Both the position numbers and the translations under genes were made by a program. Below are positions 16,764 to 24,438 of a DNA stretch of 64,000 bases, piece after piece. The notes under the pieces are model-generated. The model saw only the letters and a program-made list of their open reading frames with translations. It ran no database searches and was not told the DNA's origin. Every line of letters begins with the position of its first letter. The first letter of the stretch is position 1. The stretch lies in contig NZ_JAAAJC010000001.1 of assembly GCF_009900715.1 (NCBI RefSeq), positions 981,216-1,045,215 on the forward strand, written 5' to 3'. The stretch comes from Halococcus salsus (GTDB lineage: Archaea; Halobacteriota; Halobacteria; Halobacteriales; Halococcaceae).

Positions 16764-18464
16764 TCAGAACCCGTCGGCCAAGCTTCGGGTCCGTTCGCGC
16801 CCGAGGCTCGTCTCGCGGAGCTCCCGAACGCCGGCCGGGTCCACCTCGACCATCAGCCCCTCGTCGGTGTGTTCCTTCCGGACGGTTCGCATCGATTCGA
16901 GCGTGGTCGCCACCGTGGTGATCTCGTCCGTGCTCGACGCCCCGAGTCGGTCGAGGAGCGTGCGCTGGCTCACCGGGCCGTCCGCGTCGATGAGCGTGGC
17001 GACGATCCCCTTCGCGTACGCTGGCGACGCTCGCGAGTGGTCCTCGGTTCGCGCGATCTCGTGGCGAACGATGTCCATCTCGAGCAGGTCGGCGGAGGAC
17101 GGCTCGTCCGCTGGATCAGGGTCCGACCCGCCGGGGCCACCGGGGTCGTCGGCGACCCTGATCGGGTCGGCCTCGCCCGTCTCGGAGGCCGGTCCGTCGG
17201 CGGTTTCGTCGGTCGCTTGGACCTCGCTACCCTCGTCGGTATCGAGGGCGTTGTCGGCGTCGACCGTCCCGGCGATGTCGGCAGTGGTGGTCGTGTCGTC
17301 GGCGTCGTCGCTGGAAGTGGTGTCGGCTGTGGCGTCGGAGCTGGCGGCGTCGGTGCTACTATCCGAAACCTCGTCGTTCGCCTCGAAGTCGCCGAGTTCG
17401 TGGTGCGTCGGTTCGTCGTCCGAGCCGGGTCGCCGATTCGCTGACGGTACACCGTCACCGGTCAATGCGCGGGTGAACTGCTGGGCCATCTCGCTGAGGT
17501 CACGCGCCCGGGCGAGCTCGCGTTCGAGCTCCGCGATGCGCTCGTTCTTGCGTTCGAGGTCGGCTTCCAGTTTGGCGAGGCGGTTCTCGTGCTCGCGCTT
17601 CTGGTCCGATATCTCGGTGAGGTCGCCGAGCAGCCCCTCGCCGATCGACTTGAGTTCCGGGCGGTCGACGTCGCCGAGCCCCGGTGTCGAGCCCGCGTCG
17701 AAGGTCCGTTTCCGGCGGACCTGCACCCGGCGGCGGGTGCCGTCCCAGTCGGTGACGAGGATCGCCTCGCCGTCTGCGAGGTTCTGTACCGCTTCCGCGG
17801 CCTGGTTGTCGAGGACGCGCCCCACGACGGCGGTGTCGTTGTTCCAGGTGAGGCGGTGCCAGCAGAGCCAGTCACACTGGGTGATCACGTCCTTCTTGAC
17901 GTTCGCCGGGCGCTGGGAGATCCCACAGAAACCGAGGCCGCGCTTGCGGCCGCGTTTGGCCACCCGGACGAGCATCTTCCCGGCCTCGGTGAGTCCTCCC
18001 GATTCCGGGATGAACTCGTGGACCTCCTCCACCAGTAAGAGGAACGGCCGTCGGGCCTCCTGTTCGCGTCGGAACAGCGCCTCGACGGTCGCGCGAACGA
18101 TGTCGTGGCCGCCGTCGTCGAGGTAGGCCGAGACGTCGAGGATCACCGGGACGCCGCCGTCGAGCGCGAGCTCGGCGAGCTTGTCGGCGTGTTCGGTGCC
18201 GACCTGGACGTCGCACTCGTCGTCGCCCCCCGCGTGGAGGACCTCGTAGCGCTCCTTCAATCCGTAATATTCGCCATCGGTGTCGACGATCATGAGCGGG
18301 TGGCCGTCGTCGAGGAGCTCCTCGGCGACCACGCTCGCGGTGTTCGACTTCCCGCCGCCGCTCTTTCCCGTGACGAACCCCCGACCGGTGAGGAGCTCGA
18401 TCGTCGGGATCCGAACCTCGCCGTCGGCGTCGAGCGTGACCGTCTCCGTCGTCTCACTCGCCAT
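16764..18464 (-). CDS. HerA/DUF87-like AAA+ ATPase with coiled coil and winged-helix C-terminus
   Basis: This is a 566-residue protein. Residues ~20-260 form a HerA-type RecA-like ATPase: Walker A GKSGGGKSNT at ~33-42, Walker B FLLLVEEVHEF, and the downstream arginine-rich KRGRKRGLG and SQRP sensor segments. Residues ~285-335 are a charged coiled coil. A ~130-residue Asp/Thr/Ser-rich disordered linker follows. The last ~100 residues look like a winged helix (SQRTLLDRLGASSTDEI). HerA-family ATPases pump or unwind DNA, usually with a nuclease partner. The divergent neighbour at 18698 has a PD-(D/E)XK-like motif. This group is common in haloarchaea; its exact role is not known to me. Confidence 0.85.
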   Translation of the reverse strand: MASETTETVTLDADGEVRIPTIELLTGRGFVTGKSGGGKSNTASVVAEELLDDGHPLMIVDTDGEYYGLKERYEVLHAGGDDECDVQVGTEHADKLAELALDGGVPVILDVSAYLDDGGHDIVRATVEALFRREQEARRPFLLLVEEVHEFIPESGGLTEAGKMLVRVAKRGRKRGLGFCGISQRPANVKKDVITQCDWLCWHRLTWNNDTAVVGRVLDNQAAEAVQNLADGEAILVTDWDGTRRRVQVRRKRTFDAGSTPGLGDVDRPELKSIGEGLLGDLTEISDQKREHENRLAKLEADLERKNERIAELERELARARDLSEMAQQFTRALTGDGVPSANRRPGSDDEPTHHELGDFEANDEVSDSSTDAASSDATADTTSSDDADDTTTTADIAGTVDADNALDTDEGSEVQATDETADGPASETGEADPIRVADDPGGPGGSDPDPADEPSSADLLEMDIVRHEIARTEDHSRASPAYAKGIVATLIDADGPVSQRTLLDRLGASSTDEITTVATTLESMRTVRKEHTDEGLMVEVDPAGVRELRETSLGRERTRSLADGF

Positions 18465-18650
18465 TCGTCACCCCTCGTCGGAGGCGGTCCAGTGCTCCGT
18501 GCGTCTCACCCGGTCCGGGTGCGGCTCGACTCCCCATTCGTACCGGTTCTGCAACCGGCAGACACAAAATCCTAGCGGACGGGCCGACCCCACCGGGTCG
18601 ACCGGAAAACACGGCGACGTGGGCACGACCGTTCGTCTCCGTACCGCGCA

Positions 18651-18658
18651 GGTATAAG
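18651..18658 (+). promoter_or_regulatory. Putative TATA box for the nuclease-like gene
   Basis: GGTATAAG lies 40 bases before the ATG at 18698, giving a predicted start near 18681 and a short leader. It is the only TATA-like element in the 233-base divergent gap 18465-18697. Confidence 0.5.
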
Positions 18659-18697
18659 TGCGGACGGCGCGTAGCCGCCGACCGACCCCCGCCCACG

Positions 18698-19306
18698 ATG
18701 AACGAGGACGAGCTCACGAACGCGCTGATCCGCCACCACAAACGAAGCGAGCGGGCCGCTCGTTCGCGTGGCGAGCGGGACGTCGAGACGAAGCTCTACC
18801 CCGAGGAACACTACAACCACTACGGCGACCGGGGCGTCGTCGACCTCTATCAGACCACCGGGAGGTCGAGCGGCCACCTCTACGAGGTCAAATCCGAGTC
18901 CGCGGTGCGCCACGCGACCGGCGCGAACGAGATCGTCCGGCAGTTCAACCGGATGCGCGGCCACTTCTACCCCGGCACCGACCACCCGGTTCCCGACGAG
19001 GTGCACTTCGAGCTCTGTTTCCTCCCGACCGCGCTCACCGCTCGGCACCTCGTCGAGAACGCCGAGATGTACGCCCAGTGCGTCGCGAACGACGTCTCGC
19101 GACTAGACGAGGTCGACCGGGTCGTCGCCAACATCTGTTTTCGGCTGCCGGACCCCGAGACGATCCGCCCGGTCGTCGCGTTCACCAGCACCTCGCCGTT
19201 CCACGGGATCACGAACGACAGCTTCCCGGCGTACGCGGCCGAGACCAACCCCGCGGTCTACGAGCGCATCCGGTCGTCGCTCGCGAGACGGTCCTCACCG
19301 GACTGA
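18698..19306 (+). CDS. Uncharacterised protein with PD-(D/E)XK-like motif
   Basis: I do not recognise this 202-residue protein as a named family. Residues 46-66 read as a buried strand, VVDLYQ, then a turn, then LYEVKSES. They place Asp49, Glu63 and Lys65 in the D-(x)13-ExK arrangement of PD-(D/E)XK nucleases, with an upstream Glu30 as the possible helix-1 acid. The rest is helical and Arg/His-rich, with no other known domain. It is divergent from a HerA-like ATPase gene and converges with the formylglycine-generating enzyme gene, stop codons back to back. Nuclease function is inference from the motif alone. Confidence 0.7.
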   Translation: MNEDELTNALIRHHKRSERAARSRGERDVETKLYPEEHYNHYGDRGVVDLYQTTGRSSGHLYEVKSESAVRHATGANEIVRQFNRMRGHFYPGTDHPVPDEVHFELCFLPTALTARHLVENAEMYAQCVANDVSRLDEVDRVVANICFRLPDPETIRPVVAFTSTSPFHGITNDSFPAYAAETNPAVYERIRSSLARRSSPD

Positions 19307-20305
19307 TCAGGCGACGTCGACCACACACCGGAAGCCGATGTTCCCGGTCGAGCTGTCGGGCGTGTTCTGCGAGCGCGCCGCGACCCGGTAGCGGTTGCAC
19401 CACGAGCGGTGGCAGAGGTACGACCCGCCCCGCATCACCCGTGAATCGCCGTCGGGCGGACCCGTCGGGTTCGTCCGGGAGTACGCCTCGGTCGTGTGGT
19501 AGTCCGGGCTGAACCAGTCGGCACACCACTCCCAGACGTTGCCGGAGACGTTGGAGAGCCCGAACCCGTTCGGTTCGTAGGCGGTCACGGGTGCGGGACC
19601 GAGGTAGCCGTCGTCGCCGGTGTTGTGCGTCGGGAAGTCGCCCTGCCAGATGTTGCAGCGGTGCTCGCCGTCGGGCCGGAGTTCGTCACCCCACGGGTAC
19701 CGCTTGCCCTCCAACCCGCCGCGTGCGGCGTACTCCCACTCGGCCTCCGTCGGGAGGCGCTTGCCGGCCCACTCGGCGTACGCTTGGGCGTCGTTCCACG
19801 AGACGTGCGCGATGGGCTGTTTCAACCGGTCGTCTCCGACCACGCTCGAACTCGGCCCCTCGGGTCGGAGCCAGGTCGCGCCCTCGACGGCGACCCACCA
19901 CGGCGCTGCCGCCACCGACTGCATCACGTGTGACTCGTCGGCGGCTGCGACGAAGTCCTCGAAGACGAACGACCAGCCGAACCGCTCGGCCTCGGTGGTG
20001 TACCCCGTCTCGCGAACGAACCGGAGGAACTCGGCGTTCGTCACGGCGAACCGGTCGACGTAGAACGGGTCGAGCGCCACCTCGCGTGCCGGCCCCTCGC
20101 CGTCCTCGGGGAAGCCGACCTCGTCGTCGGTGCCCATCGTGAACCGACCGCCGTCGAGGCGGACCATTCGCCTCGTGCGCTCGTCGTCGGCCGTCGCCGG
20201 GGCGGTTCGTTCGACTCCGTCCCGATCGGCCGCCGAGGGTCGCTCTCGCGATGACCGCTCCGGGTCACGTGAGGCCGCACAGCACGTCCGGTCGTCCCGT
20301 GCCAT
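19307..20305 (-). CDS. Formylglycine-generating enzyme (SUMF1/FGE) family protein
   Basis: This 332-residue protein has the FGE-sulfatase fold: MVRLDGGRFTMGTDD, DPFYVDRFAVTNAEF, VSWNDAQAYAEWAGKRLPTEAEWEYAARGG and GNVWEWCADWF. Unlike most SUMF1-fold proteins, it keeps the copper-binding cysteine pair of true FGE: GGSYLCHRSWCNRYR, with Cys298 and Cys303 at the five-residue spacing of human Cys336/Cys341. True FGEs oxidise a sulfatase Cys to formylglycine. A Cys-Cys pair also occurs near the N-terminus (TCCAAS). No sulfatase gene lies in this window. The ATG at 20305 is preferred to the long upstream extension. Confidence 0.9.
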   Translation of the reverse strand: MARDDRTCCAASRDPERSSRERPSAADRDGVERTAPATADDERTRRMVRLDGGRFTMGTDDEVGFPEDGEGPAREVALDPFYVDRFAVTNAEFLRFVRETGYTTEAERFGWSFVFEDFVAAADESHVMQSVAAAPWWVAVEGATWLRPEGPSSSVVGDDRLKQPIAHVSWNDAQAYAEWAGKRLPTEAEWEYAARGGLEGKRYPWGDELRPDGEHRCNIWQGDFPTHNTGDDGYLGPAPVTAYEPNGFGLSNVSGNVWEWCADWFSPDYHTTEAYSRTNPTGPPDGDSRVMRGGSYLCHRSWCNRYRVAARSQNTPDSSTGNIGFRCVVDVA

Positions 20306-20477
20306 GGCCGCTCCTCGCGCCGTCGGAGTGAAGGGGTTACGGTCCGTCCGCCGACTCGTCCGAGCGCACTCGCGAACCGACCTCAGGTCCGACGAGAGGG
20401 GTTTCGTCGGGCGACCGAACGGGATAAATGAGTCCGCGAGTCGGTAGGTTGAAGGACGGCGACCGGGAGACGGTACC

Positions 20478-20753
20478 ATGGCAACCCAGCGGCGACAGCG
20501 CTTCGTCTACGGGCAGACCGCCTGGATGCTCGCGACGGTGGTCTGCCTGTCGCTGCTGGGCGCGCTCTCGCTGGAGCTCTTCTTCGTCCTCTCGCTCATC
20601 GGCTTTCTCGTCGTGGTCGAGCTCACCGCCCCGTTCGCTGTGACGCCGCGCTGGCGGGCCCGCCTCCGGTGGGTTATCCTCGCCGGGCTCGTCGTCTTCG
20701 CCTACGTCGTGATCCGACGGGTGCTCGCCATCCTCCCCCAGGGTGTGGTCTGA
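20478..20753 (+). CDS. Small membrane protein preceding DUF4350/MoxR genes
   Basis: This 91-residue protein has a basic N-terminus, a long hydrophobic hairpin (residues ~15-52) and a second hydrophobic segment (~65-85). It has no recognisable motif. GGGAG nine bases before the ATG is a good Shine-Dalgarno match, and ATAAAT at 20425-20430 is the likely TATA box. Its TGA overlaps the next ATG by one base, so it belongs to the DUF4350-MoxR operon. Confidence 0.75.
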   Translation: MATQRRQRFVYGQTAWMLATVVCLSLLGALSLELFFVLSLIGFLVVVELTAPFAVTPRWRARLRWVILAGLVVFAYVVIRRVLAILPQGVV

Positions 20754-21808
20754 TGGATCGGCCGGATTTCACCTATCCCCAGGTCGTGCTCGTCGGGCTC
20801 ACGGTCGTCGTCGCCGTCGGCCTCGTCCTCGCGGCGACCACGTCGAGCGCGGCGTTCGGGTCGTTCAACCAAGGCTGGGACGGGGCCTCGCAGCTCCAGG
20901 ACGAAGCTCGAGCCGTCGGGGCCGAGGGCGAGATCGTCAGGAACACCAGTCAGTACTCGAGCGGGCCGGCGAACGGCTCCGTCGCGGTCGTGCTCTCGCC
21001 GGAGACCGGCTACGGCCCCACCGACACCGACCGTCTTCGGGCGTTCGTCCGGCGCGGCGGCACCCTCGTCGTCGCCGAGGACGTCGGACCGCACTCGAAC
21101 CCGCTGCTCGCCCGGCTGGGCGCGAGCGCACGCGTGGAGGGCGACACGCTTCGCGACGAACGCTACAACTACCGCTCGCCGGCGCTGCCGGTCGCGCGGA
21201 ACGTCTCGAACGTGGGTCTGCTGGCGGGCGTCGACAGCCTCACGCTCAACCACGGCACCGGCGTCGACCCCGACGGCGCGACGGTGCTCGCGAGTTCGTC
21301 CAGCGTGGCGTATCTCGACACCAACGCCAACGACGAACTCGACGACAGCGACCCGGTGGGGAGCTATCCGGTGGCGACGACCGAGTCGGTCGGAGCGGGC
21401 CGAGTGGTCGTGGTCGGCGACCCGAGCCTGTTCATCAACGCGATGCTCGATCGGTCCGACAACCGGGCGTTCGTTCGGTCGCTGTTCGCCGACCACGACC
21501 GGGTCCTGTTGGACTACTCCCACGCCGGTCGGCTGCCGCCGCTCTCGGTGGCGCTGCTCGTCGTTCGGGACGCGCCACTCCTTCAACTGCTGCTCGGGAG
21601 CCTCTGTCTCGGCGTTCTCGGGCTCTGGACCCGTCCCCCGAGGGCGCTTCGGCGGCTCACCGATCGATTCGGGAGCGAGCCGGCCCCGGACCCGACCCTG
21701 GACGCCGACGAACTCTCGTCGTTCGTCCGGAGCCGGCATCCGGAGTGGGACGACGAGCGGGTCGACCGGGTGATACGAGGGATTATGAGCCGGCGGGATG
21801 AGGACTAA
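20753..21808 (+). CDS. DUF4350 domain protein, membrane anchored
   Basis: This 351-residue protein has an N-terminal transmembrane helix (~10-28) and an extracytoplasmic DUF4350 domain of the GATase-like fold (VAVVLSPETGYGPTD, AFVRRGGTLVVAEDVG, GAGRVVVVGDPSLFIN). A second helix near ~290 is followed by a cytoplasmic tail with a short helical domain. DUF4350 proteins typically accompany MoxR ATPases, DUF58 and DUF4129 proteins in a membrane-associated chaperone-like system of unknown substrate. Start: the ATG overlapping the upstream TGA. The stop is three bases before moxR. Confidence 0.85.
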   Translation: MDRPDFTYPQVVLVGLTVVVAVGLVLAATTSSAAFGSFNQGWDGASQLQDEARAVGAEGEIVRNTSQYSSGPANGSVAVVLSPETGYGPTDTDRLRAFVRRGGTLVVAEDVGPHSNPLLARLGASARVEGDTLRDERYNYRSPALPVARNVSNVGLLAGVDSLTLNHGTGVDPDGATVLASSSSVAYLDTNANDELDDSDPVGSYPVATTESVGAGRVVVVGDPSLFINAMLDRSDNRAFVRSLFADHDRVLLDYSHAGRLPPLSVALLVVRDAPLLQLLLGSLCLGVLGLWTRPPRALRRLTDRFGSEPAPDPTLDADELSSFVRSRHPEWDDERVDRVIRGIMSRRDED

Positions 21809-21811
21809 CCA

Positions 21812-22804
21812 ATGACCGAACCGGACGAGATTTACACCGCCCTCCACGACGAGATGGAGTCGGTGCTCATCGGCAAGGAGGAGCTCGTCGAGGGGATGAC
21901 GATCGCCCTCCTGACCCGCGGGCACGTGCTGCTCGAAGGGGTGCCGGGCGTCGCGAAGACCACCGTCGCCCGGCTGTTCGCTCGGGCAAGCGGGCTGGGA
22001 CACAACCGGGTCCAGCTCACCCCGGACGTGCTCCCGGCCGACATCACCGGCACCCACATCTATCGGGAGTCGACCGGCGAGTTCGAGCTCCAGCGCGGAC
22101 CCGTCTTCGCGAACCTCGTTGTGGCCGACGAGATCAACCGCGCGACGCCGAAGACCCAGAGCGCGCTGCTCGAAGCCATGCAGGAGCGCCAGGTCACGAT
22201 CGACGGCGAGACCCTCGCGCTGCCGGAGCCGTTCATGTTGATCGCGACCCAGAACCCCATCGAGATGGAGGGGACCTTCGAGCTCCCCGAGGCCCAGCGC
22301 GACCGCTTCCAGTTCAAGCTCACGGCGGACCTCCCGACGAAGACCGAAGGCCGGGAGCTCCTCGATCGGTTCGACACCGACCCGACGCTCGGCCCCGACC
22401 GGATCGAACAGGTCGTCACGGCCGAGGAGCTCCTCGACGCCCGCGAGACGGTGGCCGAGGTCTACGTCGACGGGACGGTGAAGGAGTACATCCTCGACGT
22501 CGTGGGCGCGACCCACGAGAACCCGCACGTCGAGTACGGCGCGTCGCCCCGGGCGAGCCTCGCCTTCCTCAACACCGCGAAGGCCCGCGCGGCCATCACC
22601 GGTCGCGACTACGTCATCCCCGACGACGTGAAGGCCCTCATCGAACCGATCCTCGTCCACCGGTTGGTGTTGAGCACCGACGCCTCGCTCAGCGACGTCT
22701 CGGTCGCGGACGTGCTCGACACCATCGCCGCCGAGACCGAACCACCCGGCGAGGACGTGGCCGAGCCACAGGCCGCGGTGAGCGACGGCGGGAAACAGGA
22801 ATAA
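21812..22804 (+). CDS. MoxR-family AAA+ ATPase
   Basis: This 330-residue MoxR ATPase has Walker A GVPGVAKTT, Walker B VVADEINRA with the following PKTQSALLEAMQE block, the sensor QNPIEMEGTFELPEAQRDRF, and the lid domain at the C-terminus. MoxR proteins act with DUF58/VWA partners in maturation of protein complexes. It is the last gene of the operon that starts at 20478. The expected DUF58 and DUF4129 partners are not adjacent: they lie at 39864-43603. A different MoxR (CoxD type) is at 36462. Confidence 0.93.
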   Translation: MTEPDEIYTALHDEMESVLIGKEELVEGMTIALLTRGHVLLEGVPGVAKTTVARLFARASGLGHNRVQLTPDVLPADITGTHIYRESTGEFELQRGPVFANLVVADEINRATPKTQSALLEAMQERQVTIDGETLALPEPFMLIATQNPIEMEGTFELPEAQRDRFQFKLTADLPTKTEGRELLDRFDTDPTLGPDRIEQVVTAEELLDARETVAEVYVDGTVKEYILDVVGATHENPHVEYGASPRASLAFLNTAKARAAITGRDYVIPDDVKALIEPILVHRLVLSTDASLSDVSVADVLDTIAAETEPPGEDVAEPQAAVSDGGKQE

Positions 22805-22810
22805 GCGCCG

Positions 22811-23695
22811 TCAGTCGTCCCACGAGCACGTCACGAGGTAGTCGGCGCGGTCGTCCTCGACCGACCGGACGGTGACCGACACCGGTCTGTCGAGCCCCTC
22901 CGCGAACCCGACGCCGAGAAACGACGCTACGGGGTGGTCCATCCGGTCGACCGCGCCGTACGCGCTCCCGTCGATCCCGATCGTCACGTTCCCGCCCTCC
23001 CCGTCGGATTCCCCGGAGACGTCGCGCGTCGTGCTCCGCACCAACTCGAACTCCTCGACGAGCCCGTCGGCGAGACGGTCGGCCAGACGGTCGGCGTCGG
23101 CGGGGAGCGCCGTCGAGAGCGCCCGGCGGAACTCCTCGAACAGCGGCCCGCCGCTCGGATGGAGGCTCAGCCCGCGAGCCGCCTCGTCGTCGATGACGAA
23201 CACCGACCCGAGGGCCATCGGATCCGGCGGCCGGTACTCGGCGTGCTGGGGGACGAACAGCCGTATCGAACTCCCCTCGACGGTCTCGGGACCCGGGAGG
23301 TAGACCCGGTCGTCCTGAAGCCCGAGTTCGTCGACGAGCGCGGCTTCGGTCGTCGCGAACGCGCTGTAGACCCCCTCGCCGACGGTCGCCGAGACGAACT
23401 GCTCCGGCGTGAGGTAGTAGGTGAGCGCGGCGGCGAACAGTCCCGTCCCGCCGAGCGCGAACAGCACGGTTCGGGTGTTCGGAAAGAGCACGCCGCCGAG
23501 CGCCGCGACCAGCCCGACCGCCGCTAGCGCGAGCGCCGTCCGACGGTACTGGGTTCGACGGGCCCGCGCGTACTCCTCGCGGAGGCGCTGGTTCTCCTCG
23601 CGCAACACCTCGATCCGCGCCGTGCGGTCGTCGTCCGGGGACGGCTCCCGCTCCATCGGCTCTTCATCGTCCGGCCGTGCGACGGTCTCACTCAC
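22811..23695 (-). CDS. Haloarchaeal membrane protein with N-terminal coiled coil (possibly DUF7982)
   Basis: This 294-residue protein has a charged N-terminus, a short coiled coil (VLREENQRLREEYARARR, ~29-46), two adjacent hydrophobic helices (~52-92), and a large C-terminal soluble domain without known motifs. I believe it matches haloarchaeal DUF7982, but this is from memory. It overlaps the stop of the upstream DUF7519-like gene by eight bases (GTG start), so the two are co-translated. It converges with moxR six bases away. Confidence 0.75.
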   Translation of the reverse strand: MSETVARPDDEEPMEREPSPDDDRTARIEVLREENQRLREEYARARRTQYRRTALALAAVGLVAALGGVLFPNTRTVLFALGGTGLFAAALTYYLTPEQFVSATVGEGVYSAFATTEAALVDELGLQDDRVYLPGPETVEGSSIRLFVPQHAEYRPPDPMALGSVFVIDDEAARGLSLHPSGGPLFEEFRRALSTALPADADRLADRLADGLVEEFELVRSTTRDVSGESDGEGGNVTIGIDGSAYGAVDRMDHPVASFLGVGFAEGLDRPVSVTVRSVEDDRADYLVTCSWDD

Positions 23696-24173
23696 GCTCG
23701 ACCAACCCCAGTCGAACCCGTTCGTACCGGTGGGCCGCGTAGAGGACCAGTGCGAGCCCGGCGACGAACGCGCCGCCCGTGAGCGGGACCGAGTCCGTCG
23801 TGCGGAAGACCAGCCACGTCAAGCCGCCGACGGCGACGCCCGCGACGAGCGTCGCCACGACCGAACGTACCGGCTCCGCGTGGTCGACGAGCCCGGAAAC
23901 GAGGACGAGACACAACCCGGCTTCGGCGAGGGCGAAGTCGGTCACGGGGCCGTCGAACGGAAGCAGGCCGACGAGCACGACCTGTCCGAGCGCGAACGCG
24001 ACCGCCGTGCCGAACAGGTACTGCCCCGCACCAACCGCGACCGCGACGAGCAGCCCGAGAGGACCGACCAACAGAACCGTCGTCGCCGTCGCGACGAGCA
24101 CCCCGAGCGCGGCGAGTGATCGCCGTACGCGCGGGTGGCGATCGACCCCGGTGGCGCGAACGGTAGCACTCAC
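23688..24173 (-). CDS. Haloarchaeal membrane protein (DUF7519-like)
   Basis: This 161-residue protein has five or so hydrophobic segments and few charged residues, and no catalytic motif. It resembles the DUF7519 family that usually follows a DUF58 gene in haloarchaeal MoxR clusters. Here the DUF58 gene is 15.7 kb away on the same strand. GTG start. A T-rich patch at 24240-24250 supplies AAAAAATAAG on this strand as a possible TATA box ~70 bases upstream. Confidence 0.72.
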   Translation of the reverse strand: MSATVRATGVDRHPRVRRSLAALGVLVATATTVLLVGPLGLLVAVAVGAGQYLFGTAVAFALGQVVLVGLLPFDGPVTDFALAEAGLCLVLVSGLVDHAEPVRSVVATLVAGVAVGGLTWLVFRTTDSVPLTGGAFVAGLALVLYAAHRYERVRLGLVERE

Positions 24174-24406
24174 TTCACGGGCTCCCGGAACGGTCGCTGG
24201 GAAGCGGAGCGGTTCACGTGTTCGAATCCACCCAGGACGGCTTATTTTTTGCCCTTCCCGTTACGAAAAACGGGCCGCGTTCGGGGTCGAACACCCGACA
24301 CGAGCGGCGGAGCCGACCGGAACGTCGGTCGGATCGATCGTTCGACGACACATCCCCGGAGCGTTCTCCCGGGATACATCGTTCGTTCTTTTCTCCCGAC
24401 CCGAAG

Positions 24407-24414
24407 TTTTATAG
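24407..24414 (+). promoter_or_regulatory. TATA box of the LolA-like gene
   Basis: TTTTATAG with purines before it (CCGAAG) is centred ~28 bases before the ATG at 24439. This fits a leaderless transcript. The surrounding 24400-24438 is strikingly A+T-rich. Confidence 0.6.
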
Positions 24415-24438
24415 AGGTTATAGTAGATAAAACAACTG

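Noticed and set aside
24222-24235. GTTCGAATCCACCC looks like a tRNA T-arm and 3' end
   Set aside because: The flanking bases do not form a five-pair T stem, and no matching acceptor, D or anticodon arm exists in the preceding ~75 bases. At most it is a chance match.
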